A stretch of 64,000 bases of DNA from Cyclobacteriaceae bacterium (GTDB taxonomy: Bacteria > Bacteroidota > Bacteroidia > Cytophagales > Cyclobacteriaceae). A model generated the notes under the pieces. That model did no database searches and had not been told where the DNA came from. It was given only the letters and a program-made list of their open reading frames with translations. This document shows positions 1 to 9,039 of this stretch, piece by piece (the stretch's first letter is position 1; every line of letters starts with the position of its first letter). The position numbers and the translations under genes are program-made. The stretch spans positions 124,001-188,000 of the forward strand of contig JANQSI010000016.1 in assembly GCA_028284125.1 (NCBI GenBank), written 5' to 3'.

Positions 1-485
1 TTTCAACGATCAAACATTTTGAAATAGCAATACCTGCCTTAACCGTCATCAAAGAAAAATATTCAGACAAAGTTTATTTTAAAGTCATTGGCGATCCTTC
101 TTATTCAAACCAAGTACTTGATGTTAAAGGAATCAAATGGGCATCTGAAACGGAAGTAGAAGATCTAAGCGAACTGGATATTGGTATCATGCCACTGCCG
201 GACAATGAATGGACGAGAGGAAAATGTGCCATGAAAGGCCTCCAATACATGGCGCTCGAAATCCCAACCATAATGTCCCCCGTTGGTATCAATTCGGAAA
301 TCATAAAAGATGGAGAGAATGGATTTCTCGCATCGTCAACCAATGAGTGGGTGAACAAACTAGTGCTACTGATTGAAAATGAATCCGCTCGAAAAAAACT
401 TGGAAAAGCTGGAAGAAAAACAGTAGAAAAAGACTACAGCGTTGAGGCAAACAAAGACAAGTGGCTCAAGGTTTTTCAATCATAA
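1..485 (+). CDS. Glycosyltransferase, group 1/GT4-like, C-terminal part (partial)
   Basis: The reading frame is open from base 3, so the gene enters from the left edge and only its last 160 residues are visible. The text reads like the nucleotide-sugar-binding C-terminal Rossmann half of GT4-type glycosyltransferases: LDIGIMPLPDNEWTRGKC, then KGLQYMALEIPTIMSPVG, then the acidic motif NSEIIKDGENGFL that normally binds the nucleotide diphosphate. Such enzymes build cell-surface polysaccharide or glycolipid on the cytoplasmic face of the inner membrane. An internal Met lies at base 189, but homology-like text upstream of it shows it is not the start. The sugar and acceptor cannot be told from this fragment. 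Confidence 0.82.
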   Translation, partial: STIKHFEIAIPALTVIKEKYSDKVYFKVIGDPSYSNQVLDVKGIKWASETEVEDLSELDIGIMPLPDNEWTRGKCAMKGLQYMALEIPTIMSPVGINSEIIKDGENGFLASSTNEWVNKLVLLIENESARKKLGKAGRKTVEKDYSVEANKDKWLKVFQS

Positions 486-520
486 ATAACTTGCTAACCC
501 CGAAATAGATTGTAATTCTC

Positions 521-832
521 TTAGTATGGCAATTGTTCGGGGCTCGACTGTCTCAACGTGTAGCATCTAAACGCCTCTTTTGGTTCGTTAATAATAGCAC
601 TTGCCAAGGATAATCTCAATTTTGAAAGAAACGGTACATTGAGAAGCGTCTGTTTTACTTGAACATCTCCATAAAACCTCCGACAAGCTCGAATGTCTTC
701 TACGTCTCCTCTATCAAATACCCTTGAAATGATAAAAATCGAATGTTTACCGTAATCAAGTCCTTCTGGATTGACATCCCAGAATATTTTCGTCGACTTA
801 TAGGGTCTTAAAAGCTTCATAGATTTACTCAA
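521..832 (-). CDS. DUF6922-like small protein
   Basis: A 103-residue soluble protein. FWDVNPEGLDYGKH near residue 17, a central IISRVFDRGDVEDI and the ending KEAFRCYTLRQSSPEQ match what I remember of the DUF6922 family, small Bacteroidota proteins usually encoded just before an AbiEii-type nucleotidyltransferase toxin. No such nucleotidyltransferase is present here. It lies six bases downstream of the TPR gene on the same strand, so the two are probably co-transcribed, and it converges on the glycosyltransferase gene with about 35 bases between them. Family assignment is from memory of the motif; biochemical function is unknown. Confidence 0.68.
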   Translation of the reverse strand: MSKSMKLLRPYKSTKIFWDVNPEGLDYGKHSIFIISRVFDRGDVEDIRACRRFYGDVQVKQTLLNVPFLSKLRLSLASAIINEPKEAFRCYTLRQSSPEQLPY

Positions 833-838
833 ACAAAT

Positions 839-2008
839 TTACAACTTCTCCAGCCTTCTCTTAGCTGATTTCCATGCATCGTGCTTCCTACCTGCAGCTT
901 TTTTGACACGTTTATAGTAGGATCGGGCAAGCTCCTTGTCTTTCTCTTTTTCAGCAATAATCCCTAGATGTAGAATGGAATAGTAATAATATCCTTTATC
1001 AGTTGCTCCAATTTGCTCCGCATACTCCATTCCGAGATTATAGTATTCTTTAGCTAAATCATATTTGGTTCGTAATTCATAAACATGACCAAGGAAAAAT
1101 CCTGCATATCTTCCTGAGTTTTCCTCATACCCAACTTTCCCACTGTCAATTTTAACTAACATCTCCTTTCCCATTTTTTCAACCCTGGAATATCTCCCAC
1201 TTTGGTACAATAGACGCATATAGTAACGCTCGAAGTAAGCATTATCAGGAAATGATTCGTTCAGATATTGAGCGACCTGAATGGCTCCTCGGATGTCATG
1301 TTCTTCTGAAGCGAGCAGTCGCATGAGATAGTATTGTGCCTCAGTTCTGGAATAAAACGCATTCCTGGCGACCTCTTTCAACTGTTTTATCCCCTCCTCC
1401 TTGTCTCCTTTTGGAAACACCCACATCAAGGGTCTCAAAAGTGGATAATTTTCTCTTATCCATTCAGAGTAGTAATTGAAAAGGGCATCTCCAAACAAAA
1501 GCTCAGGACTATATGCTTCATGCCCTCGGCAGTATTTAAGGTATTTTAAAGTATTCCTTCCGGCCACAGCAGCTTTTCTATACCAACCTCTTTCCGAATA
1601 AAGCCTTCCTTCAAAGGCGTAGGCGGCTGCCAAAAAGAATGCACCTTCAATCTCATTGTGATCTTTGAATAAACGTTTAGCTAAAACCTGAGTCGTATCG
1701 ATATAAGCCAGAAATTGTCCGTCCCATTCCTCGTTACTATAATTTGGAACAATCCTCCACCAATAATTTAAACTCGTAAGAAGATAAGGCAACGGATGCC
1801 ACGGATACTGTTTCTTCAAATAATTGAAATGACTATTCGATTTCTTAAACTCGAAATTATACATCGAGTTGATCGCTTCAGTAGCCTCAATTTGAATGAA
1901 AGGATTTTGTAAAAGATTATAATCCAAGCTATCCTTAGGCTGTGCATTTGAAAAAAATGACACTAGGATTCCCACACCAAGGATGATATTTTTGACCTCC
2001 AATTTCAT
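839..2008 (-). CDS. Exported TPR-like repeat protein
   Basis: A 389-residue protein with an N-terminal signal peptide (KNIILGVGILVSFFSNAQ, cleavage likely near residue 22), so it is periplasmic or outer-membrane associated. The body is alpha-helical with TPR-like signatures, clearest in the C-terminal half (ELRTKYDLAKEYYNLGMEYA and GIIAEKEKDKELARSYYKR), and ends in a basic KKAAGRKHDAWKSAKRRLE segment. TPR proteins act as interaction scaffolds; no catalytic motif was seen. Its start lies only 17 bases from the start of the divergent membrane-protein gene on the other strand. The signal peptide supports the chosen start. Confidence 0.75.
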   Translation of the reverse strand: MKLEVKNIILGVGILVSFFSNAQPKDSLDYNLLQNPFIQIEATEAINSMYNFEFKKSNSHFNYLKKQYPWHPLPYLLTSLNYWWRIVPNYSNEEWDGQFLAYIDTTQVLAKRLFKDHNEIEGAFFLAAAYAFEGRLYSERGWYRKAAVAGRNTLKYLKYCRGHEAYSPELLFGDALFNYYSEWIRENYPLLRPLMWVFPKGDKEEGIKQLKEVARNAFYSRTEAQYYLMRLLASEEHDIRGAIQVAQYLNESFPDNAYFERYYMRLLYQSGRYSRVEKMGKEMLVKIDSGKVGYEENSGRYAGFFLGHVYELRTKYDLAKEYYNLGMEYAEQIGATDKGYYYYSILHLGIIAEKEKDKELARSYYKRVKKAAGRKHDAWKSAKRRLEKL

Positions 2009-2025
2009 TCGACACCCAAAACTAC

Positions 2026-2673
2026 ATGACCAACATTTTAGATAAATACAGAAAGCGATTTTTAGAAGATTGGTTCGATTTCAATTTCGCTGGAATGTTC
2101 ATCGTGATTTGTTTAGTATATGTCGCACTGCTCTTTGTCAAAAGGATTTTCATTATTGATTCAATTGCGGCTTTCGAGGTACTTAACGAACGAGGAGAGA
2201 TTTGGGTGTTTGATATTTTGTATGGAATCCAGTACCTGAGTGTCCCCATTTTTCTGGCCTGGAAATTTACCTGGACAACCTTATGTCTTTGGATTGGGAG
2301 TTTCATGTTTGGCTATCGATTGCACTTTAATCAATTGTGGAAAATGGTGATGTTGGCTGAAATCTTTTTCTTCCTTCCAGAAATTTTCAAGATTCTCTAC
2401 TACACCCTTTTCTATTCAGATCCAAGCTACTATGATTATGTGGCGTTCTATCCGTTCTCGTTGATCAACCTGGTGGATTACACAGAAATCGCGCCAAAAT
2501 ACCATTACCCACTGAAGTCACTCAACCTTTTCGAATTACTGTACTGGCCTATTCTCATGGTTGGTATCTATTTTTTGAGTGGGAAAAAATGGAAAATATC
2601 CGTCTATATCGTTCTGAGTACTTACGCTTTATTCTTCCTTATTTGGCTGGGTTTTTACACCGCCGTTTACTAG
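2026..2673 (+). CDS. Hypothetical multi-pass membrane protein
   Basis: A 215-residue protein with about five or six hydrophobic segments: roughly residues 23-40 (AGMFIVICLVYVALLFV), 63-85, 88-100, 106-125, 165-183 and 190-212. The N-terminus DKYRKRFLEDWFDFNF is charged and probably cytoplasmic. No enzyme motif was recognised. Similar short Bacteroidota proteins are often labelled as permeases or Yip1-like without support; I make no such claim. It precedes the DUF2723 gene by about 90 bases on the same strand. Confidence 0.6.
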   Translation: MTNILDKYRKRFLEDWFDFNFAGMFIVICLVYVALLFVKRIFIIDSIAAFEVLNERGEIWVFDILYGIQYLSVPIFLAWKFTWTTLCLWIGSFMFGYRLHFNQLWKMVMLAEIFFFLPEIFKILYYTLFYSDPSYYDYVAFYPFSLINLVDYTEIAPKYHYPLKSLNLFELLYWPILMVGIYFLSGKKWKISVYIVLSTYALFFLIWLGFYTAVY

Positions 2674-2765
2674 AAGACAAAAAAATGTTAAAATCTCAGC
2701 CATAAGGCATAGTAAGCCGTTTATTGTTCTTTAATTGCTATTTTCGCCCTCACATTTGGAATCTT

Positions 2766-5744
2766 ATGGGATATCAGAAAATAAATATCATTACGGGTTG
2801 GTTTGCATTCCTAGTTGCTCTTATCACTTATTGGCTCACCGTTGAGCCCACAGCAAGTTTTTGGGATGCTGGAGAGTTCATCGCATGCTCAGCAAGATTA
2901 CAAGTTCCTCACCCTCCGGGGGCACCATTCTTCCTTCTTACTGGCAGAATGTTCTCAATGCTTGGAGGTGGAAATCTGGAAGGAATCGCCTATTGGGTAA
3001 ATATTCTAAGTGTAGTAAGTAGTGCCTTCTTCGTGCTATTCATTTTCTGGTCCATCACTCACTTAGCTAAAAGAATTTTAAAGGTAAAAACGGGAGAAGA
3101 ATCAACCACCGACATAATCGTCATCATGGCTGCCGGACTTACAGGCGCTCTAGCTTGTACATTCTCCGATTCATTTTGGTTCTCAGCTGTTGAAGCGGAA
3201 GTATATGCCATGTCTGCATTTTTTACCGGGTTTGTGTTATGGGCTATTCTACGTTGGGAAAATCTGAGTAAAGAACAAGATCGGGCTCGTTGGCTCATTT
3301 TGATTGCCTATATGATGGGATTATCCATTGGAGTCCACCTTCTAAATCTTGTTGCAATTCCAGTTCTCGGCCTGATCGTGTATTTCAAATATTATGAAAA
3401 AGTGACAAGAAATGGAGTCTTGGCTACACTTGCAATTGCAGGCTTCATCGTCATATTTATTCTTGAAGGAATCATTCCTGGTATTCCATCACTAGCTGGG
3501 AAAATCGAAATTTTATTTGTCAACAACTTTGGACTTCCATTCGGATCAGGTGTAATCTTTTTTGCGATTATTTTCTTAGGAGCTTTGATCTATGGAATTC
3601 GGTACTCAATCATTCACAACAAATACGTTCTCAACACTGCATTACTGAGTTTTACATTCATCATGATTGGATACTCATCTTACATGATGATCCCAATTCG
3701 AAGTAATTACAATCCTCCAATCGATGAGAATAATCCAGAAGACATTATTTCTTTCGTTTCTTACTTGAAAAGAGAGCAATACGGAAGCCGACCGCTTTTT
3801 AAGGGTCAATACTACACAGCTTCACTTATCGACAATAAGAAAGGCGCTACCGTGTACATGCGAGGCGAGGATAAGTATGTGCAAAAAGATTACAAAGTAG
3901 AGCAAGTATTTGATCCGGAACACACTACTATCCTTCCAAGGATGTACAGTTCCGATCCAAATCACATCAATAAGTATTTAGAAGTCACGGGTTTGAAAAA
4001 AGGTGAAAAGCCAAGCTTTGGTGACAACATTTTTTACTTATTCAAGCATCAACTTGGCTATCAGTACATGCGATACTTCTTATGGAATTTCGTGGGACGA
4101 GAATCAGATATTCAAGGAGCCTCCTGGGTTGGAATTACAGATGCATTCGATGACATCCCTTCTTCTTTGGCAGCCAATAGAGGAAGGAACCTCTATTTTG
4201 GTCTTCCTCTGCTGTTGGGTCTCATGGGAATTTTGATTCAATACAAACGCGATCCAAAACTGTTTTCAGCGATTGCCCTCCTGTTTTTCATGACAGGAAT
4301 AGCCATTGTTCTTTATCTAAACACTCCACCGATTGAACCTCGTGAACGGGACTACATCTATGCAGGATCATTCTACATGTTTACCATTTGGATTGGCTTT
4401 GGGGTACTTATGCTCTATGACTTGATTAAAGGCATTTCAAAACAGAAAAAAATAGCGGCAATTGTTGCAGCAGTTCTAGGACTCAGTATCCCTGTCCTGA
4501 TGGCTACTCAAACATGGGATGACCATGACCGCTCTGATCGATATTTTTCTGTAGATGCAGCAAAAAACTATCTGTCTTCATGTGCTCCAAATGCGATCAT
4601 TTTTACAGGCGGAGATAATGATACCTTCCCACTCTGGTATGCTCAAGAAGTTGAAGGATTTCGACGAGACGTTAGGGTAATTGTGTTGAGTTATTTCAAC
4701 ACGGACTGGTACATTGAGCAAATGATGCGTCCTGCTTATGAATCCACTCCGCTTCCATTTGGACTGACTGCCAAACATTACCAACAAGGAGGTTTGAATG
4801 ATTACTTACCTGTTATTGAGAATCCAAACATCAAAGGGGCGATCAGTGCGATCCAGTTCATGAAAGCCATTGAGCAAGAGCACCCACAGTTGCAAATTCC
4901 TACTTCGATCAGCAACTATAATTCTGTTCCTGGAAGACGCCTCATTCTGACAGGTATTGATACCAACAAAATCAGGTCGATGGTGCCGGAAGAATTACAG
5001 GGTTCTGTACAACCTTACATGGACATAAGCATTAAAGGACGCGCCTTAGAGAAAAAGGATCTGGCCATATTAGACCTTATCGTAAACTCAAACTGGGACC
5101 GTCCGCTTTATTTCAATAATACATCGTTAGCAAATACCAACCTTGAATTGGCTCCTTACATGGTTCAGGAAGGTATCACCACACGCTTACTTCCTGTTTT
5201 GAATCCGAATCCACAGACGGGGTTTTCAGTGAACACAGACGTTATGTATGATAACGTGATGAACAAGTTCCAGTGGCGTGGGCTGGACAATCCAGATATC
5301 TATCACACGGAGGATTACCTTGGCTTTTGTCTTAACTCAAGAAGCACTTTTAATTCGTTAGTGAGAGCGTTGATAAATGAAGGTGATTACGAAAGAGCCA
5401 GAAACGCACTTATCAGATGTCTGGAAGTGATGCCAAACGAGTCAATCCCTTATGACTATTTCAGTGTATCGCAAGTAGATCTTTTACTTCAAGTCGGAGA
5501 ACCAGAACTCGCTAATCATATTGCTGAAGTCACAAGTAGTGATGCAGTAGAATGGTTGGATTATTACTTTGACAAAGGAGTTAGGGATCCTGTCACAATT
5601 CAAAGACGATTGCTATATCTGAACGAATTAGCTAGAGCCTACCGTTCGAACGATGAAAGAGAATTGGCAAATAAGTACGAAAACCTATTTACCGAGTACT
5701 ATACAATAATCGCTGGAGATCAAGTAAACAGATCAAACTTATAA
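2766..5744 (+). CDS. DUF2723 membrane protein, putative GT-C type glycosyltransferase
   Basis: A 993-residue integral membrane protein. The first hydrophobic helix is followed by FWDAGEFIACSARLQVPHPP, the acidic-residue loop typical of DUF2723 proteins and reminiscent of the catalytic loop of GT-C enzymes such as protein O-mannosyltransferases. About a dozen membrane segments follow up to residue 590, including the conserved PPIEPRERDYIYAGSFYM. After that comes a long extracytoplasmic domain with FTGGDNDTFPLWYAQE and, near the end, TPR-like helices. Start chosen at 2766 (MGYQKINIITGW) rather than an upstream in-frame ATG at 2724, whose 14 codons are not hydrophobic or conserved. A role in glycosylating exported proteins is plausible from the family but unproven. 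Confidence 0.85.
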   Translation: MGYQKINIITGWFAFLVALITYWLTVEPTASFWDAGEFIACSARLQVPHPPGAPFFLLTGRMFSMLGGGNLEGIAYWVNILSVVSSAFFVLFIFWSITHLAKRILKVKTGEESTTDIIVIMAAGLTGALACTFSDSFWFSAVEAEVYAMSAFFTGFVLWAILRWENLSKEQDRARWLILIAYMMGLSIGVHLLNLVAIPVLGLIVYFKYYEKVTRNGVLATLAIAGFIVIFILEGIIPGIPSLAGKIEILFVNNFGLPFGSGVIFFAIIFLGALIYGIRYSIIHNKYVLNTALLSFTFIMIGYSSYMMIPIRSNYNPPIDENNPEDIISFVSYLKREQYGSRPLFKGQYYTASLIDNKKGATVYMRGEDKYVQKDYKVEQVFDPEHTTILPRMYSSDPNHINKYLEVTGLKKGEKPSFGDNIFYLFKHQLGYQYMRYFLWNFVGRESDIQGASWVGITDAFDDIPSSLAANRGRNLYFGLPLLLGLMGILIQYKRDPKLFSAIALLFFMTGIAIVLYLNTPPIEPRERDYIYAGSFYMFTIWIGFGVLMLYDLIKGISKQKKIAAIVAAVLGLSIPVLMATQTWDDHDRSDRYFSVDAAKNYLSSCAPNAIIFTGGDNDTFPLWYAQEVEGFRRDVRVIVLSYFNTDWYIEQMMRPAYESTPLPFGLTAKHYQQGGLNDYLPVIENPNIKGAISAIQFMKAIEQEHPQLQIPTSISNYNSVPGRRLILTGIDTNKIRSMVPEELQGSVQPYMDISIKGRALEKKDLAILDLIVNSNWDRPLYFNNTSLANTNLELAPYMVQEGITTRLLPVLNPNPQTGFSVNTDVMYDNVMNKFQWRGLDNPDIYHTEDYLGFCLNSRSTFNSLVRALINEGDYERARNALIRCLEVMPNESIPYDYFSVSQVDLLLQVGEPELANHIAEVTSSDAVEWLDYYFDKGVRDPVTIQRRLLYLNELARAYRSNDERELANKYENLFTEYYTIIAGDQVNRSNL

Positions 5745-5754
5745 AGGGGGAATT

Positions 5755-6096
5755 CTACTTCTGTTTAAGCAGAAATTTTTTGGCCATTTTAAATCTGGCC
5801 GCTTCATCTTGCACAACAAGGAAATAATATCCAGTTGCAAAGTCTTTTAATTGAATTCGATATTTTCCATATCCTAATTCCTCTGGTTCGATTACCATTT
5901 TATTTCCAATCATGGAATTCAACTCGAACTGAACATTCTTTAAGGAATTGTTAACCTCAACGAAAATATATTCAACGGCTGGGTTAGGATAAACAGTAAA
6001 ATCGACTTGTTGAGAAGGATCATTGACTGAATCCTGCGCTAAAGTTGTAAAACTGAAAGCGATGGCGAACGATAATATGATCAGTTTATTGCGCAT
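5755..6096 (-). CDS. Minimal T9SS type A sorting-domain protein
   Basis: A 113-residue exported protein. MRNKLIILSFAIAFSFTTLAQ is a signal peptide, and after about 12 linker residues the rest is a Por-secretion-system C-terminal sorting domain: FTVYPNPAVEYIFVEV, then SMIGNKMVI, then KDFATGYYFLVVQDE and the terminal basic FKMAKKFLLKQK. In normal clients this domain is the last 70-80 residues of a large secreted protein and targets it through the type IX secretion system; here it has no passenger. Start taken at 6096 because the signal peptide begins there; the in-frame Met at 6144 adds a non-hydrophobic 16-residue stretch. Convergent with the DUF2723 gene ten bases away. Confidence 0.78.
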   Translation of the reverse strand: MRNKLIILSFAIAFSFTTLAQDSVNDPSQQVDFTVYPNPAVEYIFVEVNNSLKNVQFELNSMIGNKMVIEPEELGYGKYRIQLKDFATGYYFLVVQDEAARFKMAKKFLLKQK

Positions 6097-6243
6097 TGTT
6101 ATTATACAAAGTACGCATTTTTTTTCAGATTGTTCGCTATCCAATTAAAATAATAATGGTTAAATAACGTTAATGAGGGCGGTTTTGATAGTACTATTCT
6201 AATAAATAATTGATTTTAATCATTCTAAGGCGGTTTTTGGTCG

Positions 6244-6271
6244 GTTTAATTTTTTATCGAAAAAATTAAAC
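6244..6271. repeat. Perfect A/T-rich hairpin downstream of the nnr gene
   Basis: Arms GTTTAATTTTTT (6244-6255) and AAAAAATTAAAC (6260-6271) are perfect complements around the loop ATCG. It lies 33 bases past the stop codon of the NAD(P)HX repair gene and within the leader region of the sorting-domain gene. It may be a weak terminator for the nuo-nnr transcript or a regulatory palindrome; with only two G-C pairs per stem it is not a strong intrinsic terminator. Confidence 0.45.
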
Positions 6272-6303
6272 AATTGATCTAATCCTAATAGAAAAGTACG
6301 GGT

Positions 6304-7785
6304 TCAGACACTTTTTGTCTCAAAAGAGTTGGAAATACATGAAATAATATCTGAAGCAACCAGGCTAATTTGTCCAACTTTTACCGCAGCAAGGTCCCCA
6401 GCTAAGCCATGAATATATACTCCCAATTGTAATGCGTGGAATGGATTCAAACCTTGTGCCAAAAGCGAAGAAACAATACCAGTCAGAACATCTCCGCTAC
6501 CTGCTGTTGCCATTCCAGGATTTCCAGAAGGATTGAAATAGATATTTCCCTCCGTATCACAAACTGCCGAATAGGCTCCTTTCAAAACTGTGTTCAATTT
6601 GTGTTTGATGCAAAACGACTTGAGGAGTTCCAGCTTTTCAAAATCATCATTCCAATCGCCAACCAAACGTTTGAATTCCCCTGGATGCGGAGTAAGAATC
6701 GATGCTTCAGGAACTTGACTTAGTAACGACTTATTTGCTGCCAAAATGTTGAGCGCATCTGCATCTAAAACCATTGGCTCTTTCGCTTGAGTTAGAAATA
6801 ATTCAAGTGCCTCTTTGGTTTTTTCTTGTGTGCCAATGCCAGGCCCAATGGCGATGGTTGAATCACTCGCATTTATTTCCGAAATATACTCTTGGTCATT
6901 ATCAGAAATGATCATGGCCTCCGGAACTGAAATCTGTAGAATTTCCACACCACATTTCGGCACATGAACGTTTATCAGTCCAACACCAGTTCGAAGCGCC
7001 GCTTTCGCACAAAGAACTGCAGCTCCCATTTTACCGTGACTGCCAGCTATGATCAATAACTTCCCAACTTGAGATTTATGTGAAAATCTGTCTCGTTTAG
7101 GAATTAGAGTCTCTAGTCTCTTCCTTTCAGAGAAGAAAAATTCTGACTTTTGCTCGGCAATAAATTCTTGATCAAGACCTATATCAACCACATGCCATTC
7201 TCCAACAAATTCGTGGTATTGTGGTAAAAAGAAAACCAATTTTGGAACCTGAAAAGAAATAGTGTGATGCGGTCTGAAGGCAATTGAATCCTTTTCTATT
7301 GGTACATCTGCATAAACCCCCGAAGCGATATCGATGGAGATCTTGATAGCATTCTGCTGATTCAAATAGTGAATCAACGCAGAAGCTATACCTTCTACTG
7401 GCCGTGTTAACCCAGAACCAAAAAGACCATCAATCACAACCTGATCCTCCTCGATTTTTGGAAAATCTGAGGGTTCATTTATGAGAGCATAGTTCTTCGT
7501 TCTTTTTAAGTTCTTTTCAAAATCCGGTGAACCAGACTCTCCAAGGGTGAAAATGGAAACCTCCCAACCTTCGACAATGAGCATTCTTCCTATTGCGAGA
7601 CCATCACCTCCATTGTTTCCAGTCCCGCAAAAAATTATGATCCTTTTTTTCTCTGTGAACAACTGAGTGAACTTAGAAACAAACGCGCGAGAAGCTCTTT
7701 CCATCAGGTCAATGGAAAGTATAGGCTCGTTTTCAATGGTGAATTGATCTGCAGCCCTAATTTGAGATGAGCTTAAAATTTTCAT
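6304..7785 (-). CDS. nnr: Bifunctional NAD(P)H-hydrate epimerase / ADP-dependent NAD(P)H-hydrate dehydratase
   Basis: A 493-residue fusion that repairs hydrated NADH/NADPH. The N-terminal YjeF_N epimerase domain (about 1-215) carries IIFCGTGNNGGDGLAIGR and VIDGLFGSGL. The C-terminal ribokinase-like dehydratase domain (about 230-493) carries IAIGPGIGTQ, VLDADALNIL, LTPHPGEFKRLVG and the GNPGMATAGSGDVLTGI nucleotide/active-site motif. Start at 7785 (MKILSSSQIRAADQF) is preferred over the upstream Met at 7857, which lies inside nuoD. It starts two bases after the nuoD stop, so it is almost certainly the last gene of the nuo transcript, fitting a repair enzyme produced alongside the NADH-oxidising complex. 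Confidence 0.93.
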   Translation of the reverse strand: MKILSSSQIRAADQFTIENEPILSIDLMERASRAFVSKFTQLFTEKKRIIIFCGTGNNGGDGLAIGRMLIVEGWEVSIFTLGESGSPDFEKNLKRTKNYALINEPSDFPKIEEDQVVIDGLFGSGLTRPVEGIASALIHYLNQQNAIKISIDIASGVYADVPIEKDSIAFRPHHTISFQVPKLVFFLPQYHEFVGEWHVVDIGLDQEFIAEQKSEFFFSERKRLETLIPKRDRFSHKSQVGKLLIIAGSHGKMGAAVLCAKAALRTGVGLINVHVPKCGVEILQISVPEAMIISDNDQEYISEINASDSTIAIGPGIGTQEKTKEALELFLTQAKEPMVLDADALNILAANKSLLSQVPEASILTPHPGEFKRLVGDWNDDFEKLELLKSFCIKHKLNTVLKGAYSAVCDTEGNIYFNPSGNPGMATAGSGDVLTGIVSSLLAQGLNPFHALQLGVYIHGLAGDLAAVKVGQISLVASDIISCISNSFETKSV

Positions 7786-7787
7786 CG

Positions 7788-8993
7788 TTACCGATCGACT
7801 TCTCCCATCAACAAATCTAAAGAACCTACAATTGCGAAAAGATCCGCAACCATACATCCTTTAGCAATCTCCGGAAGTACTGAAAGGTTGGAAAAACTCG
7901 GTCCGCGAGCTTTGCACCGAAACGGTTGATCCGACCTGCCATCGGCACGAAAGAAGAATCCCAACTCGCCTTTCGGATTTTCGGCTCTAACATACAAGTC
8001 CTGGGCTTTTGGTCGGATCTTTTTGGGAACTTTCTCACGTGGATCAAAGGCCCTTGTTCGCTTATGTTCACCAAGTAATTTTTCGACACACTGTTCGATG
8101 ATTCTCACCGACTCCAAGCATTCTTTGTACCGCACCCAATTTCGATCCCAACAATCACCAACAGCACCCATTTCTCCTTTTCCCATTGGGACTTCAAATG
8201 CTATTTCTGGATAAACACTGTACCCATCTACTTTTCGCAAATCGAATTTCAATCCAGAAGCCCGAAGCATCGGTCCGGTAATTCCATAATTCACAGCCAA
8301 ATCCAATGGCAAAACTCCCACGTTAGCCGTTCGTTCAATAAAGATTTTGTTGGAGATCAATAGTGTTTCTACCTCACTCAGTTTTGGTTTGACGTAATCA
8401 ACAAATTCTTTTGCTCGCTCCTCAAACCCAACTGGCAAATCATAGAACAATCCTCCAACCCAGATATAGTTATACAACATTCTTGCTCCACTTGCCCATT
8501 CGAGCATTCGAAGAATATGCTCACGATCACGCATCATCCACAAGAAGGGTGTGATTGCTCCTATATCAAGGCCGTACGTTCCGATGGAAACAAAGTGTGA
8601 AGCCAAACGATTGAGTTCTGTCACCAGCACTCGAATGTATTCTACTCGCTTAGGAATTTCTTGATCAATACCAAGCATTTTCTCTACTCCCATTACAAAT
8701 GCCCACTCATTGTTCATGGCAGCTACATAATCCATTCGGTCGGTGTAAGGAATTACTTGGTTATAAGCCAAAGACTCGGCGTGCTTTTCAAAACATCGAT
8801 GCAGATAGCCAACGTGTGGAACTACGTCCTTTACAATTTCTCCGTCGGAAATAACCTCAAGTCGTAAGACACCATGTGTAGCCGGGTGCTGAGGCCCCAC
8901 ATTGATGATCATCTCCTCACTTTTCAAATCAGATTCCTGATACTTGAGAGGCTCGGAGGCGGCTAAGGGAGAATATGGTGTTCCGGATTCCAT
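7788..8993 (-). CDS. nuoD: NADH-quinone oxidoreductase subunit D
   Basis: A 401-residue 49-kDa-type subunit of complex I, in the peripheral arm at the quinone site. Family landmarks: INVGPQHPATHGVLRLEV near residue 30, GYLHRCFEKHAES, RMDYVAAMNNEWAF, GPMLRASGLKFDLRKVDGY, and the closing GCMVADLFAIVGSLDLLMGEVDR. Length is usual for stand-alone NuoD. It is separated from nuoC by an inserted four-helix-bundle ORF, and nnr follows immediately. The sequence is intact, with no frameshift. Confidence 0.96.
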   Translation of the reverse strand: MESGTPYSPLAASEPLKYQESDLKSEEMIINVGPQHPATHGVLRLEVISDGEIVKDVVPHVGYLHRCFEKHAESLAYNQVIPYTDRMDYVAAMNNEWAFVMGVEKMLGIDQEIPKRVEYIRVLVTELNRLASHFVSIGTYGLDIGAITPFLWMMRDREHILRMLEWASGARMLYNYIWVGGLFYDLPVGFEERAKEFVDYVKPKLSEVETLLISNKIFIERTANVGVLPLDLAVNYGITGPMLRASGLKFDLRKVDGYSVYPEIAFEVPMGKGEMGAVGDCWDRNWVRYKECLESVRIIEQCVEKLLGEHKRTRAFDPREKVPKKIRPKAQDLYVRAENPKGELGFFFRADGRSDQPFRCKARGPSFSNLSVLPEIAKGCMVADLFAIVGSLDLLMGEVDR

Positions 8994-9012
8994 TAAAGAA
9001 TTGAGAATTGAT

Positions 9013-9031
9013 AATGGTTAATTGAAAATTG
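9013..9031. repeat. Left inverted repeat flanking the four-helix-bundle ORF
   Basis: Reads AATGGTTAATTGAAAATTG on the plus strand. It matches the reverse complement of 9421-9439 at 18 of 19 positions. It sits between the stop codon of the inserted ORF and the start of nuoD. Confidence 0.65.
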
Positions 9032-9039
9032 GAGCATCA

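Noticed and set aside
498-542. Inverted repeat CCCCGAA / TTCGGGG as a terminator
   Set aside because: The loop is about 31 bases, the right arm lies inside the DUF6922-like gene, and no T run follows.
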